Assembly (NCBI RefSeq): GCF_011045015.1
Contig: NZ_JAAKZY010000014.1
Location: 23,978-87,977, forward strand
Direction: 5' to 3'
DNA from: Streptomyces scabichelini
GTDB taxonomy: Bacteria; Actinomycetota; Actinomycetes; Streptomycetales; Streptomycetaceae
DNA: 64,000 bases
Each line of letters starts with the position of its first letter. The first letter of the stretch is position 1. Both the position numbers and the translations under genes were made by a program. Positions 45,151 to 54,929 of this stretch are shown here, piece by piece. The notes beneath the pieces were generated by a model. It saw only the letters and a program-made list of their open reading frames with translations. It did no database searches and was not told where the DNA came from.

Positions 45151-46593
45151 TGTGGAGGTGACGTCGGGGATTCCGTCCCGGAGGCGGGCTCCCTGTCGCA
45201 GTAGTTCGCGCTGGACGAGCGAGTGCGGCAGGTCCCGTGGGCTTCGGCCGAGGCGGGTGGCCAGTGCTGCGCAGGCGCCTGCCGCCTGGCCGGTGGCCAT
45301 TGCGATGGGCATGACCCGGTACGAGGAGTGGGCCACGTGCGTACCGGAGATGCAACGGCCGGCCACCAGCAGACGGTCGGTGTCCCGGGGCAGCAGGCAG
45401 CGCAGCGGGATGTCGTAGAAGCTGCCCGTGGGCACGCGTTTGAGGAGCGTGCCGGTGCCCTCCGGGTTGTGGATGTCGATCGGGTAGGCGCCATGCGCGA
45501 CGGCGTCCGGAAACGGACGGGCGGCCAGGATGTCGTGGCCGGTCAGCTGGTAGTCGCCCACGATGCGGCGGGTCTCCCGTACGCCGATGTGGGTGCCGCT
45601 CTGCATCACGTAGGAGTGCTCGAAGCCCGGCACCCGGGTGCGCAGGAAGTGGTCGATCTGTGCCAGCTGGCGGCGGGCGGTGTACTCGGCGCGGCTGAGG
45701 TCCCAGACGCTGGTGCCGAGCGCTCCGGTGACACGCGTGCTGTTGACGCTGACCTCGCGGGGGTGCGGGGTGGCGAAGAACAGCACGTCCTCGCGCGGCA
45801 GCCGGAGTTCGCCGGCCTCCGTGGCCTCCCGGACCAGGTCCCACAGGCCGTGCACGCCGCGCCACTCGTCGGGGTGGGCACGGACGTACTCGGCGAACCG
45901 CGGCCGCAGGAAGTCCGCGACGCGGAACATGAGCGTCATCGGCTGCACCCGTCCGTCCTCGGGGCGGCCGATCTCGTACGGAGCTCCGCAGGCGGCCGCG
46001 ACATCGCCGTCACCCGTGCCGTCGACGACCACGCCCGCGTCGATCACCACCGGTCCCGACTTGGTCTCGAAGACCACGCGCCAGCCGTCGTCGAGCGGCA
46101 GCGCGGCGGACGCGAAGGAGTGGAACAGCATCCGTACGCCCGCCTCGTCGAGCATCTCCAGCAGGACCATCTTGAAGATCTCCGGGTCGAACGGCACGGT
46201 GTAGCCGGTCTCGACGGAGGGCGGGACACAACCGCCGCTCGCGGTGAGCCGGTCAAGGAGGCGCCACAGAACGCCGGCGACCACCGGCTCGCCCTCGCCG
46301 TGGTCGGTGGGCAGCAGCCGGGTGTCCTCGCCGTTCTCGGTGAACGCGGCCTGCTTGTGCTCGTTGTGGAACGACATCAGGGGCATGACGAGGGCCACGG
46401 TCGCATTGCCGCCCAGGAACGCGTAGCGCTCGACGAGGGCGACCTCGGCCCCGGCGTCGGACGCGGCGAGCGCGGCGCCGCAACCGGCCGGGCCGCCGCC
46501 GACCACCAGGACGTCGGTCCGGCCCGCGTAGCGGGCCTCCCGCGGCGGCAGGGTGACGGTACGGGGCTCGTTGGGCGGCTCCAGGATCGGCAT
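45142..46593 (-). CDS. FAD-dependent oxidoreductase (PF12831-like)
   Basis: 483 residues. The dinucleotide motif VLVVGGGPAGCGAALAASDA lies at residues 29-48, followed by ALVERYAFLGGNATVALVMP, which is characteristic of the FAD_oxidored group. VVVDGTGDGDVAAACGAPYE near residue 190 and the C-terminal LLVAGRCISGTHVAHSSYRV close the FAD site. The reaction is unknown; members include sugar- and xylan-linked oxidases. It has no signal peptide. Upstream gene 46667 is 73 bp away and unrelated in function. Confidence 0.85.
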   Translation of the reverse strand: MPILEPPNEPRTVTLPPREARYAGRTDVLVVGGGPAGCGAALAASDAGAEVALVERYAFLGGNATVALVMPLMSFHNEHKQAAFTENGEDTRLLPTDHGEGEPVVAGVLWRLLDRLTASGGCVPPSVETGYTVPFDPEIFKMVLLEMLDEAGVRMLFHSFASAALPLDDGWRVVFETKSGPVVIDAGVVVDGTGDGDVAAACGAPYEIGRPEDGRVQPMTLMFRVADFLRPRFAEYVRAHPDEWRGVHGLWDLVREATEAGELRLPREDVLFFATPHPREVSVNSTRVTGALGTSVWDLSRAEYTARRQLAQIDHFLRTRVPGFEHSYVMQSGTHIGVRETRRIVGDYQLTGHDILAARPFPDAVAHGAYPIDIHNPEGTGTLLKRVPTGSFYDIPLRCLLPRDTDRLLVAGRCISGTHVAHSSYRVMPIAMATGQAAGACAALATRLGRSPRDLPHSLVQRELLRQGARLRDGIPDVTSTPS

Positions 46594-46666
46594 CGCTTCC
46601 TCCCGTCAATCCTCTCTCGGCTGCGGGGCCTCGGGAGGCCCGCGCACTTCCGGCCGGTCGTGCCCG

Positions 46667-47917
46667 TCAGGCCCCCGCACTCAGGTCCTCCACGTGACGG
46701 TCGTCCGGGGCGGGCCGGGACACCAGCAGCTCGTCAGAGCCCCTGCGGGAGCCGCTGTCGATCTCGTCGATCTTGTCCAGGAGGGCTCCGCAGCGCCCGC
46801 AGGTCTCCCGGGCGAGCCCGCACAGCTCTCGGACACGCGACCGCAGCTCCTGGCGCCGCTGCGGATACTCGTCCCAGAGCCGGTCCACCTCCGCCAGCAG
46901 CAGCCCGGCCTGCTCCCGTGCCACTCCGACCAGGGCCGGCGCACCCACCCGGCGCGCGAAGTCGAACACCTTGCCCGAGTAGGGGAGCGGCAGGATCGGC
47001 AGCCCGGAGAGCGCCGCGAAGATCAGGAAGTGCAGGCGCATGCCGACGGCGAGATCCAGGTGGCGCATAAAGCCGAGGACCTGCCCTGGGCTGTAGGTGC
47101 CGTTCATGATCCGGCCCTGGTCCGGCGCGGACATGTGCGACAGCACGGCATGTGCGTGGCGCACGTCGTGGCGTTCCATCGGCATGAAGACGACATGGGC
47201 GTCCAGGCGCCGGACCAGGAAGTCGGCCACGTCCGCGAGCAGTGCGTGATAGCCGCCCTCGTCCAGCTTCTCGGCCGCCCGGCCCGGCTCCCGCACCGAC
47301 ATCCCCACCAGGCGTTTCCCGGCCGGGATGCCCTCGTGCGTCATCATCCGGCCGGTGAACGGCTCCGGGGACAGCAGCAGCGCCGGGTCGGCGGTGACCG
47401 TGAGCTCGCGCTCGACCCCGACCTCGTCGAGGACGAGGCCGGACTCCTCGTCCCGTACCACCACGTCGTCCATCTCCGGCAGCACGGTGCGTACCGCCTC
47501 CCGGTCGTCGGCCTCCCTCAGCGGACCCGCGCCGATGGCGTAGGCGAACGTGCGGACTCCGTGGACCTGCGCCGCACGGACCAGCCGCAGGTACCGGCGC
47601 GCCTCACCGTCGTAGAGGATCCCGCCGCCGCCCAGCACCAGCAGGTCCAGGCCGGACAGCGCGTCCAGCAGCTGCCTCTGGGCGACGCCCTCCCAGTCCA
47701 CCACCTCGTCGACGCCGCGGTGGTGGGTGCGGGTGTGCTCGGCGTTCCGGCTGAAGACGACGATCCGGGCGTGCGGGCGATGGTGCCTCAGGCAGCCCAG
47801 CACACAGGTCAGGATGGACTCGTCGCCGATGTTGAAGCCGCCGTACGAGCCGAGGACGCCGATCCGCGGGGCCGAGGTACGGGGGGACGGAGGCGGGCGC
47901 TGGGCAGCGTGGGTCAT
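46667..47917 (-). CDS. Polysaccharide pyruvyl transferase family protein (CsaB-like)
   Basis: 416 residues. The N-terminus GVLGSYGGFNIGDESILTCV and the later GMRLHFLIFAALSGLPILPL plus VFMPMERHDVRHA define the family, which adds ketal pyruvate to cell-surface glycans. MTHAAQ at 47917 is the likely start. No other glycan gene adjoins it, though a glycan cluster begins at 56932. A C-terminal region of about 75 residues is charged and may be a helical extension. Confidence 0.85.
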   Translation of the reverse strand: MTHAAQRPPPSPRTSAPRIGVLGSYGGFNIGDESILTCVLGCLRHHRPHARIVVFSRNAEHTRTHHRGVDEVVDWEGVAQRQLLDALSGLDLLVLGGGGILYDGEARRYLRLVRAAQVHGVRTFAYAIGAGPLREADDREAVRTVLPEMDDVVVRDEESGLVLDEVGVERELTVTADPALLLSPEPFTGRMMTHEGIPAGKRLVGMSVREPGRAAEKLDEGGYHALLADVADFLVRRLDAHVVFMPMERHDVRHAHAVLSHMSAPDQGRIMNGTYSPGQVLGFMRHLDLAVGMRLHFLIFAALSGLPILPLPYSGKVFDFARRVGAPALVGVAREQAGLLLAEVDRLWDEYPQRRQELRSRVRELCGLARETCGRCGALLDKIDEIDSGSRRGSDELLVSRPAPDDRHVEDLSAGA

Positions 47918-47998
47918 CCATGCGCTCCCGTCGCGTCGGGGTTGGTCGGTAGGGGCTCGGGTTGCCCGGCCCGGGCGCGACAAACACCCCTGAAACGG

Positions 47999-48916
47999 TC
48001 ACCGCCCCTGCGTCCGGTGCGGTGCCGACACGGCATCGCTCAGCCGGTCGTACTCCCACAGCTCATCGACCAGCTCGAATCCGGCCTCGTGGAAGAGCCG
48101 CGGCGCGGCGCCGCTGGTACCGGTCGGGCGCGACGACGTGCCGACGACGGCGACGACATGTGTGGCGCCCTCCTCGGCGAGCAGGGCCAGCGCCTGGTCG
48201 AGGAGTTTGCGGCCCAGACCGCGGTGGCGGTACGGGCTCACCGTCTCGAGCCAGTACACGGTCGCGGTGCGATCGCGCGCCGTGCTCACCACGATCTCGG
48301 CGACCGGCTCGGCCGCCTCGTGGAAGACCAGACGATGGCCCGGCGGAAACTCGTTGGGGAACACGTCGGCCACGAGTTTGGGAGGCGAAGGACCGCAACG
48401 GAGGGACCGAAGCAGGTAGTGGCCCCGGAGGCGGCCGGTGAAGCCCCGGCGGACCAGTACGTCATGGGTCGCGGCGCGGTGGGTGCGGGGCAGGCCGCCC
48501 GGGCCCAGGGCGCCCGGTTCGGCACAGGTGAACGCCTCGATCCGCGGGCAGTCACCGAGCGCGGCCAGGGCATGGGCGACCAGGTCCTGCAGGGCCGCGG
48601 TGTCCTCGCGGGCGTGCAGAAGATGGATCAGCCCGGAGCGCAGGTCCTGCCAGGACAGAAACGCGATGGTGCCCAGGGGCCGGTCGTCGGCGTCGGTGAG
48701 CACGCTCAGGCGTGCCCGGGCCGGTGCCTGCCAGCCCGCCGCGGACGGGCAGCCCTGCAGCGCGGCGGCCGGCAGCTCCGGTACGCAACGCGGCTGCCCG
48801 GGCAGCCGGTCGGCATCGATCAGATCTCGTACGGTCGGCTCGTCCCTGGCCTGGTACGGGCGCACGTTCCACCCGCGCCTGTCGGGTGCCACGGCGATGT
48901 CACCGTCCTTGCGCAT
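47999..48916 (-). CDS. GNAT-family N-acetyltransferase
   Basis: 305 residues. The acetyl-CoA site is VSPYRHRGLGRKLLDQALAL near residue 240, preceded by a GNAT strand VYWLETVS. The N-terminal half (PYQARDEPTVRDLIDADRLP, TIAFLSWQDL) looks like a second, degenerate GNAT unit, so this is probably a double-GNAT protein. Start is uncertain: ATG 48916 has a purine-rich site, ATG 48937 and TTG 48964 are in frame. Substrate unknown. Confidence 0.78.
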   Translation of the reverse strand: MRKDGDIAVAPDRRGWNVRPYQARDEPTVRDLIDADRLPGQPRCVPELPAAALQGCPSAAGWQAPARARLSVLTDADDRPLGTIAFLSWQDLRSGLIHLLHAREDTAALQDLVAHALAALGDCPRIEAFTCAEPGALGPGGLPRTHRAATHDVLVRRGFTGRLRGHYLLRSLRCGPSPPKLVADVFPNEFPPGHRLVFHEAAEPVAEIVVSTARDRTATVYWLETVSPYRHRGLGRKLLDQALALLAEEGATHVVAVVGTSSRPTGTSGAAPRLFHEAGFELVDELWEYDRLSDAVSAPHRTQGR

Positions 48917-48991
48917 GGTGTCGTCTTCTTCCGGCATCTGCTGGATGTACCCAGCCTCTCGCAAGCCGGCCGCCCTGTCATGGGCGGCGGC

Positions 48992-49828
48992 TCAGCCGGC
49001 CAGCGGAACCTGCACGGCGGCGTCGGTGAGCAGCGCGCGGACCTCATTGATGACCGTGCCGTGCACGGGCAGCATCAGATGCCCGACGCCGTCCACGAGG
49101 ACGTTGCGCACCAGCAGGTCCTCGTGATCGAGGCGGCCCCGGGCGGTCGGGATGACCGCCTCGTCGAGGTTGCTGTAGAAGGCGACGAACTGGGCGCGGC
49201 AGTCGGGGCACGGCTCGGCCAGCTCGGCCAGCAGCGGACTTCCCGGGCGCAGCTGGCGCAGCACGGGGTGCGGAGGAGCCCACAGCGCCATCGCGGTGCC
49301 GCTGTGCGGCGTGGCCAGCGTGATCACCAACGGCACATGGGCGTCTCCGCCCAGCCGCTGCACGTAGTAGCGCGCGATCAGTCCGCCCATGCTGTGCCCC
49401 ACCAGGCACACGGGCCGGTCGCCGTTCTGCTTCCGCACCCGTTCGACCTGCTCGCCCAGCATGCGGGCGGCGACGCGGATGTCGGGGTTGAAGACGTTGT
49501 ACGTCGCCGTGACGAACGGCCCGGCCCCGCAGCCGCGCAGACCGTTCTGCAGCTTCGAGAAGATCGACGGACGGTCGGCAAGGCCGTGTACGAACACCAC
49601 AGGCATGCCCGACACATCGGGTTCACACTTGTCGTCGTCCGTCGGCAGCCGGCGGTCAACGGCGCCGATCAGTCCGGCGAACTGCCGCACACCCCACAGG
49701 GCGAGATCCAGCGGCAGGCCGGCCAGTCGCACGGTCATCCATCCCGTCTCCAGGGTGACTCCCCGAAGGGTCACCAGCCAGGGAACGGGGAAGCGCGGTC
49801 CCCTCAATGAAATGCTCGTGGTACTCAT
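48992..49828 (-). CDS. Alpha/beta hydrolase, lipase-like
   Basis: 278 residues. The nucleophile elbow is S146 in CLVGHSMGGLIARYYVQRLG, and PVVFVHGLADRPSIFSKLQN with the oxyanion region lies near residue 78. LATPHSGTAM is also lipase-like. The acid and histidine are probably in DGVGHLMLPVHG near residues 250-260. I see a hydrophobic N-terminal region but no clear signal peptide. ATG 49828 is preferred to an in-frame start at 49909. It stands alone. Confidence 0.85.
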   Translation of the reverse strand: MSTTSISLRGPRFPVPWLVTLRGVTLETGWMTVRLAGLPLDLALWGVRQFAGLIGAVDRRLPTDDDKCEPDVSGMPVVFVHGLADRPSIFSKLQNGLRGCGAGPFVTATYNVFNPDIRVAARMLGEQVERVRKQNGDRPVCLVGHSMGGLIARYYVQRLGGDAHVPLVITLATPHSGTAMALWAPPHPVLRQLRPGSPLLAELAEPCPDCRAQFVAFYSNLDEAVIPTARGRLDHEDLLVRNVLVDGVGHLMLPVHGTVINEVRALLTDAAVQVPLAG

Positions 49829-49993
49829 CTCCGAGACGACACTACCGGCGCCCGTACCCCGATTTTCCGGGGTTACCAAGGCGGCCGACTCTGTTCCTGA
49901 GCCTCTCAAGTACCCAGGAGCACCACCTCAAACGTGAGGAGCGCGGCGGGTGACCATGGTCCGGAGCCGTGTTTCCGGTGGCAAAGTGTAAGT

Positions 49994-51679
49994 TTACGCC
50001 TCGTGCTGCTTACTGTCCTGGTGGGCGTACTGGGGATGGTTCAGGTCGAAGGCCGGGGACTCCGAGCGGATCCGGGGCAACGCCACGAAGTTGTGGCGCG
50101 GCGGCGGACTCGACGTGGCCCACTCCAGTGACCGGCCGTACCCCCAGGGATCGTCCTCCGTCACGCGCTGTCCGTACCGCGCCGTCCGCCACACGTTGTA
50201 GAGGAACGGCAGCGTGGACACGCCGAGCAGGAACGCACCGGCCGAGGAAAGCGTGTTGAGCAGGGTGAAGCCGTCCGCGGGCAGATAGTCGGCGTACCGA
50301 CGGGGCATTCCCTTCTCGCCGAGCCAGTGCTGCACAAGGAAGGTCAGCTGGAAGCCGATGAACAGCAGCCAGAAGTGGACCTTTCCGAGGCGTTCGTCGA
50401 GCAGTTTCCCGGTGAATTTCGGCCACCAGAAGTAGAAGCCCGCGAACATCGCGAACACGACCGTGCCGAACAGCACGTAGTGCAGGTGCGCCACGATGAA
50501 ATACGAGTCCGTGAGGTGGAAGTCGAGCGGCGGAGAGGCGATGAGCACGCCGCTCAGCCCGCCGAGCAGGAACGACACCAGGAAGCCCATGGCCCACAGC
50601 ATCGGGGTCTCGAAGGACAGCGATCCCTTGATCATGGTGCCGATCCAGGCGAAGAACTTGATGCCGGTCGGTACCGCGATGAGGAACGACATCAGTGAGA
50701 AGAACGGCAGCAGTACGGCGCCCGTGGCGAACATGTGGTGCGCCCACACCACCGCCGAGAGCATGGTGATGGCGATGGTCGCGCCGATGAGCGGCACATA
50801 ACCGAAGATGGGTTTACGGCTGAACACCGGGATGATCTCGCTGATGATGCCGAAGAACGGCAGCGCCACGATATAGACCTCGGGATGGCCGAAGAACCAG
50901 AAGAGGTGCTGCCACAGAATGGCGCCGCCATTGGCCGCTTCGAAGATGTGCGCCCCGAATTTGCGATCCGCCTCCAGCGCCAGCAGTGCGGCGGTCAGGA
51001 CGGGGAAGGCGGGCAGTACGAGAATGGACGTGAACAGAATGTTCCAGGTGAAGATCGGCATTCGGAACATCGTCATGCCCGGCGCGCGCAGGCACAGTAT
51101 GGTGGTGATGAAGTTGACCGCGCCGAGCGTGGTGGACACACCTGTGATCACCAGCCCCATGGTCCACAAGTCGCCGCCGGATCCGGGCGAGCGCACGGCG
51201 CTGTTGAGCGGTGCGTAGGCGAACCAGCCGAACGCGGCCGCACCACCCGGCACCAGGAAGCCGGAGACCACCATCAGCCCGCCGAACAGATACATCCAGT
51301 ACGAAAGGGCGTTGAGACGAGGGAAGGCCACGTCCGGAGCCCCGATCTGCAATGGCATCACGGCATTCGCGAAGCCCGCGAACATCGGCGTCGCGAACAG
51401 CAGCATCATGATGGTGCCGTGGATGGTGAACAGCTGGTTGTACGTGTGCTCGTTCACCAACTGCAGTCCGGGACGGGCGAGTTCGGCCCGCATCAGCAGC
51501 GCGAGGACGCCGGCCAGCAGGAAGAATCCGAACGCGGTGACCATGTAGAGATTGCCGATCACCTTGTGATCGGTGGTGGTCGCCCAGCGGTACAGGGCAC
51601 GCCCCAGCCGCAGGCCTGGTGATCCTGGTGAAGTTGACGGCGGGCCGATCGGAACGGTCTTCCTCGCGGACGTGCCCAT
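49994..51679 (-). CDS. ctaD: Cytochrome c oxidase subunit I (aa3 type)
   Basis: 561 residues with 12 hydrophobic segments. The heme a and a3/CuB ligands are in [36 protein letters not shown] with the crosslinked His-Tyr, [11 protein letters not shown] and [20 protein letters not shown]. It reduces oxygen in the membrane and pumps protons. It is not beside ctaC, ctaE or qcrCA; only a ctaF-like and a qcrB-like gene are close. So it looks like a paralogous copy used with subunits made elsewhere. Confidence 0.95.
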   Translation of the reverse strand: MGTSARKTVPIGPPSTSPGSPGLRLGRALYRWATTTDHKVIGNLYMVTAFGFFLLAGVLALLMRAELARPGLQLVNEHTYNQLFTIHGTIMMLLFATPMFAGFANAVMPLQIGAPDVAFPRLNALSYWMYLFGGLMVVSGFLVPGGAAAFGWFAYAPLNSAVRSPGSGGDLWTMGLVITGVSTTLGAVNFITTILCLRAPGMTMFRMPIFTWNILFTSILVLPAFPVLTAALLALEADRKFGAHIFEAANGGAILWQHLFWFFGHPEVYIVALPFFGIISEIIPVFSRKPIFGYVPLIGATIAITMLSAVVWAHHMFATGAVLLPFFSLMSFLIAVPTGIKFFAWIGTMIKGSLSFETPMLWAMGFLVSFLLGGLSGVLIASPPLDFHLTDSYFIVAHLHYVLFGTVVFAMFAGFYFWWPKFTGKLLDERLGKVHFWLLFIGFQLTFLVQHWLGEKGMPRRYADYLPADGFTLLNTLSSAGAFLLGVSTLPFLYNVWRTARYGQRVTEDDPWGYGRSLEWATSSPPPRHNFVALPRIRSESPAFDLNHPQYAHQDSKQHEA

Positions 51680-51732
51680 GAGCCCGCGCAGTACCCCGGC
51701 GTGCGGGGCACAAACAAGAGGTGGACGAGACC

Positions 51733-52296
51733 ATGGCAGGTGAGACGGACGCCATCAGGGAACTGACCGATGACCACCGCCACGTGGAAGACATATTTCG
51801 GCAGATCGAGGCACTTCCCAGCGCTGACCGGATATGCAAGATCTATACGGACCGGGCCACCATCGAGCTGGTACGGCATTTCGTTTCCGAAGAGGAATTC
51901 GTCTATCCGGTCCTGAGTGATCGCATCGCGGACGGAGCCGATCTCGCGAAGAAGGGAATGGAGGACCACGGTCGCGTCGAGCAGCTGATGAGAGATCTCG
52001 AAGACGCCGAGGCGGGGACTTCCACATTCGGGCGACTTGTCGACCAGCTGCTGCGTGAGGTCCGCCTCCAGACCCGGGAAGAGGAGGACCTGCTCTTCCC
52101 CCGCCTCCAGGCCGCTCTGCCGCCGACGACGCTGACCGATCTCGGCAGCCGGATCCGCCGGGTGAAATCCATCGTGCCGACGCGTCCCTACCCGGCCGTC
52201 CCCGGTGTTCCGCCGACGAGCAAGCTGCTCTTTCCCGGGCCCGGCCTCGTAGATCGGGTACGGGCCGTCCTGTCGGGATGGAGCCACGCCTTCTGA
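51733..52296 (+). CDS. Hemerythrin HHE-domain protein
   Basis: 187 residues. The HHE domain spans about residues 8-125, with iron ligands apparent in [36 protein letters not shown] and [10 protein letters not shown], and [11 protein letters not shown]. The diiron site would bind oxygen or nitric oxide. ATG 51733 is preferred to the GTG at 51721. It faces ctaD across 53 bp and precedes the ctaF-like gene by 24 bp, suggesting a respiratory or redox-sensing role; that is inferred. Confidence 0.9.
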   Translation: MAGETDAIRELTDDHRHVEDIFRQIEALPSADRICKIYTDRATIELVRHFVSEEEFVYPVLSDRIADGADLAKKGMEDHGRVEQLMRDLEDAEAGTSTFGRLVDQLLREVRLQTREEEDLLFPRLQAALPPTTLTDLGSRIRRVKSIVPTRPYPAVPGVPPTSKLLFPGPGLVDRVRAVLSGWSHAF

Positions 52297-52326
52297 CGAC
52301 CTTCTGATGAGGACCTTCTGATGAGG
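52290..52326. repeat. 14-bp repeats spanning the hemerythrin stop and ctaF start
   Basis: CTTCTGATGAGGAC is repeated with period 14 after a partial copy CTTCTGACGAC at 52290-52300 that holds the hemerythrin stop (52294-52296). The last copy includes the ATG of the ctaF-like gene (52321). Confidence 0.8.
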
Positions 52327-52806
52327 ACCGAGGCACGTCTGTTCACCGGGGTGGCGGTCTTCTTCGCCGTCACCGCCGTCGGATACGGCTGGTTCTCCGA
52401 GGAACCCGCCGGCACCGCCGTCCTGGCCATCGCCTTCCTGATGGCGGCACTCGTGGCGTTCTTCCTGCACGTCCAGTACCGCAGGCGCGGCCCCAGGGCC
52501 CAGGACCGCGGCGACGCCCAGGTGGTGGAGACCGCAGGGCCCCTGGAGTTCCTCCCGCCGCACAGCCCCTGGCCCATCACCACGGCCGTGGGATCGGTCG
52601 TCGTCGCCCTCGGCGTGGTCTACGGCCTGTGGCTGCTGCTGCTCGGCCTCGGTGTGCTGGCGCACGGTGTATTCGGAATGGTCTTCCAGTACGCCGGACG
52701 GGCCGATCGGGCCGGTCCCGGACGCCCCGGCCACCCCGATCGGGCCGGTCAGGGCTCCAACTCGCCCTTACGGGACGGCCGTTCCGCCTCGACACGGTCA
52801 CGGTAG
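52321..52806 (+). CDS. ctaF: Actinobacterial cytochrome c oxidase subunit IV-like protein
   Basis: 161 residues with four hydrophobic segments (FTGVAVFFAVTAVGYGWF, VLAIAFLMAALVAFFLHV, TTAVGSVVVALGVVYGLWLL, LLGLGVLAHGVFGMVFQY), as in actinobacterial CtaF. The usual length is about 132 residues; the extra C-terminal tail (after about residue 127, rich in Gly, Arg and Pro) overlaps the 3' end of qcrB on the other strand by 58 bp. A repeated 14-mer also lies here, so the tail may be recent. Confidence 0.82.
   Translation: MRTEARLFTGVAVFFAVTAVGYGWFSEEPAGTAVLAIAFLMAALVAFFLHVQYRRRGPRAQDRGDAQVVETAGPLEFLPPHSPWPITTAVGSVVVALGVVYGLWLLLLGLGVLAHGVFGMVFQYAGRADRAGPGRPGHPDRAGQGSNSPLRDGRSASTRSR
52704..52750. 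repeat. Duplicated 14-mer at the 3' end of qcrB
   Basis: CGATCGGGCCGGTC occurs at 52704-52717 and 52737-52750, 33 bp apart. The second copy reaches into the qcrB stop (52749-52751, minus strand) and encodes part of the ctaF-like tail on the plus strand. Confidence 0.8.
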
Positions 52807-54344
52807 TACCAGGAGCTCAGCGTGGCACGCAGCCGTCGCAGCCGAGGCACGTCGCCGTTGCGCTCCGGCACGGTCAACGGCTGCGGCAGCTCGCGCGTCC
52901 GCAGGATGTACTGCCGCTCGGCGTCCAGCGGTTCGTGGCTCTCCTCGTATCCGCCCTCCACCGACTGCCGCACCTCGCCGGTCTCCTCGCCCTCCTCGAG
53001 CCGCTTCAGCTCCGCCTCCCGCAGGGCGAGACAGACCCGCTTGGTCACCATGAACGCGAGCGGCGGCAGCACCACGAGGAGGATCCGGAATACCCACGTC
53101 AGAGTGTTGAGCGAGATCCTGAAGGTGTGCGCGATGACGTCGTTGCCGCCTGCCGCGAGCAGTACGCCGTAGAAGACGATCGCGGCGACGCCGAGCCCCG
53201 TGCGTACGGGCTTGTCCCGCGGCCGGTCGCACAGATGGTGCTCCTGGTCGTCGCCGGTGACCCACTTCTCGAAGAACGGATACGCGTACAGCACCGCGAA
53301 GAGGGCGAGCGGCAGTATCACGGCGGGCAGCAGCACGTTCCACATGACCGTGTGCCCGGCGACCGCCGTCTCCCACGGCGGCACGAGTCTCAGCGAGCCT
53401 TCGAGGAATCCCACGTACCAGTCGGGCTGCGAGCCGGTCGACACATGGTCCGTGCGGTAGGGCCCGTACGCCCAGACCGGATTGATCTGCGCCAGCCCCG
53501 CCAGCACCGTCAGTACGCCGAAGACGGTGAAGAACAGGCCGCTCGAACTCGCCACGAACTGCGGGAACATGGGCTTGCCCACGGCGTTGCGGTTGGTCCG
53601 GCCGCGCCCCGCCCAGTGCGTGTGCTTCAGGTAGAAGACCAGGATCAGATGGACGGTGACGAGCGCGAGCAGCAGGCCGGGCAACAGCAGGATGTGCAGC
53701 GAGTACAGCCGCGGAACCATGTCCTCGCCCGGGAACTCGGCCCCGAACGCGAACATGCTCAGATACGTCCCCACCACCGGGATCGACAGCATGATCCCCT
53801 GCGCGATGCGCAGCCCCGTGCCGGACAGCAGGTCGTCCGGCAGCGAGTAGCCCGCAAAGCCCTCGGCGAGCGCCAGCAGGAACAGCGTCACGCCGATCAT
53901 CCAGTTCACCTCGCGCGGCTTGCGGAAGGCGCCGGTGAAGAAGATCCGCAGCAGATGCACGCCGATCGCCGCGAGGAACACCAGGGCCGCCCAGTGGTGC
54001 AGCTGCCGGATGAGGAGCCCGCCGCGCACGTCGAAGCTGATGTGCAGGGTCGACTCGTACGCCTCCGACATGCGTACGCCCTCGAGCGGCCGGTACGAGC
54101 CGTCGTACACGACCTCGTTCATCGACGGATGGAAGAACAGCGTCAGCCAGACCCCGGTCAGCAGCAGGACGACGAAGCTGTAGAGCGCGAGCTCGCCGAG
54201 CAGGAACGACCAGTGGTCGGGAAACGCCTTGCGCAGCAGCGAACCGCCCTCGGAGACCGGCAGCCGCGCGTCCAGCGCGTCAGTGGTTCGCTCCGCGGTC
54301 CGCCGCATGCGCGCCGAGGCGCGAGCCTTCCGCCTGGTGAACAC
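52749..54344 (-). CDS. qcrB: Cytochrome bc1 complex cytochrome b subunit
   Basis: 531 residues, typical of actinobacterial QcrB with a C-terminal cytoplasmic extension. Heme ligands are the histidine pairs in LIRQLHHWAALVFLAAIGVH and YSLHILLLPGLLLALVTVHL. The quinol-site motif reads PDWY (QPDWYVGFLEGSL), the actinobacterial form. GTG start at 54344. No QcrA or QcrC gene adjoins, so it is probably a paralogue of the main subunit. Its 3' end overlaps the ctaF-like gene convergently by 58 bp. Confidence 0.93.
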   Translation of the reverse strand: MFTRRKARASARMRRTAERTTDALDARLPVSEGGSLLRKAFPDHWSFLLGELALYSFVVLLLTGVWLTLFFHPSMNEVVYDGSYRPLEGVRMSEAYESTLHISFDVRGGLLIRQLHHWAALVFLAAIGVHLLRIFFTGAFRKPREVNWMIGVTLFLLALAEGFAGYSLPDDLLSGTGLRIAQGIMLSIPVVGTYLSMFAFGAEFPGEDMVPRLYSLHILLLPGLLLALVTVHLILVFYLKHTHWAGRGRTNRNAVGKPMFPQFVASSSGLFFTVFGVLTVLAGLAQINPVWAYGPYRTDHVSTGSQPDWYVGFLEGSLRLVPPWETAVAGHTVMWNVLLPAVILPLALFAVLYAYPFFEKWVTGDDQEHHLCDRPRDKPVRTGLGVAAIVFYGVLLAAGGNDVIAHTFRISLNTLTWVFRILLVVLPPLAFMVTKRVCLALREAELKRLEEGEETGEVRQSVEGGYEESHEPLDAERQYILRTRELPQPLTVPERNGDVPRLRRLRATLSSWYYRDRVEAERPSRKGELEP

Positions 54345-54383
54345 CCGCCCCGGGTGCCCCGCGCCCGTGGGCGGAAACCATGG

Positions 54384-54725
54384 TCATGAGGGCTTGAGGG
54401 GGTCGTGTCCCAGGGACATGAGCCGGTGGCGCCTGCTCTGGTCGGCGGCCTCCGGCTCCCGCTCCTCGTCGCTCAGGGCATGGATGCGGTCGACCACCTT
54501 GCGCATGAGGCGTACGTCGTCGTCCGTGAGGTCCCTGCGGCGCTTGGCCAGGATCGACAGGATGTGCTGTCCCGCCTCGCTCCCGGCCTGATCGGGCAGC
54601 GGCTCGGTGAGAGGGCTCGCGTCCCGGGTCCTGAGCCAGGTACTCAGCTCCTGCGAGGTCATGTTCACCACACGGTGGAACTCGTCCCACAGGACGTCGA
54701 CTTCGTGGTGGGAGAGGTCGGTCAT
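54384..54725 (-). CDS. DUF3140 protein
   Basis: 113 residues, soluble, charged and mostly helical. VDVLWDEFHRVVNMTSQELS at residues 9-28 and LTDDDVRLMRKVVDRIHAL near residue 66 are the conserved parts of DUF3140. The function is unknown. It lies 39 bp upstream of qcrB on the same strand, and it is divergent from the GlsB gene, among stress-type small proteins. Confidence 0.85.
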   Translation of the reverse strand: MTDLSHHEVDVLWDEFHRVVNMTSQELSTWLRTRDASPLTEPLPDQAGSEAGQHILSILAKRRRDLTDDDVRLMRKVVDRIHALSDEEREPEAADQSRRHRLMSLGHDPLKPS

Positions 54726-54848
54726 GGAGGATCACCTCACATCATGAGTCGGTGTGCGGCCCCTCGTGGACAGGCGGGGCGAGGTCATCGGCCTCGGGTA
54801 CCCGTGAGCGCGCGGCTCACCCTCGTACGACGCCGAAACCGGTGCGGA

Positions 54849-54879
54849 GGACTGGTCCGGCCGGAGGGGACTGGTCCGG
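54849..54879. repeat. 12-bp direct repeat in the DUF3140/GlsB divergent region
   Basis: GGACTGGTCCGG occurs at 54849-54860 and 54868-54879 with a period of 19 bp, in the 204-bp divergent gap 54726-54929 and about 50 bp before the GlsB start. It may be a binding site or another short duplication. Confidence 0.5.
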
Positions 54880-54929
54880 TCCCCAGGGGGGACTCGTAAC
54901 CGCACAGCAGTGCGGAAGAGCGAGGAGCC

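Noticed and set aside
46553..49810. A 1085-codon plus-strand frame
   Set aside because: It is a shadow of the pyruvyl transferase, GNAT and hydrolase genes on the minus strand, which have recognisable motifs. High GC makes long antisense frames common.
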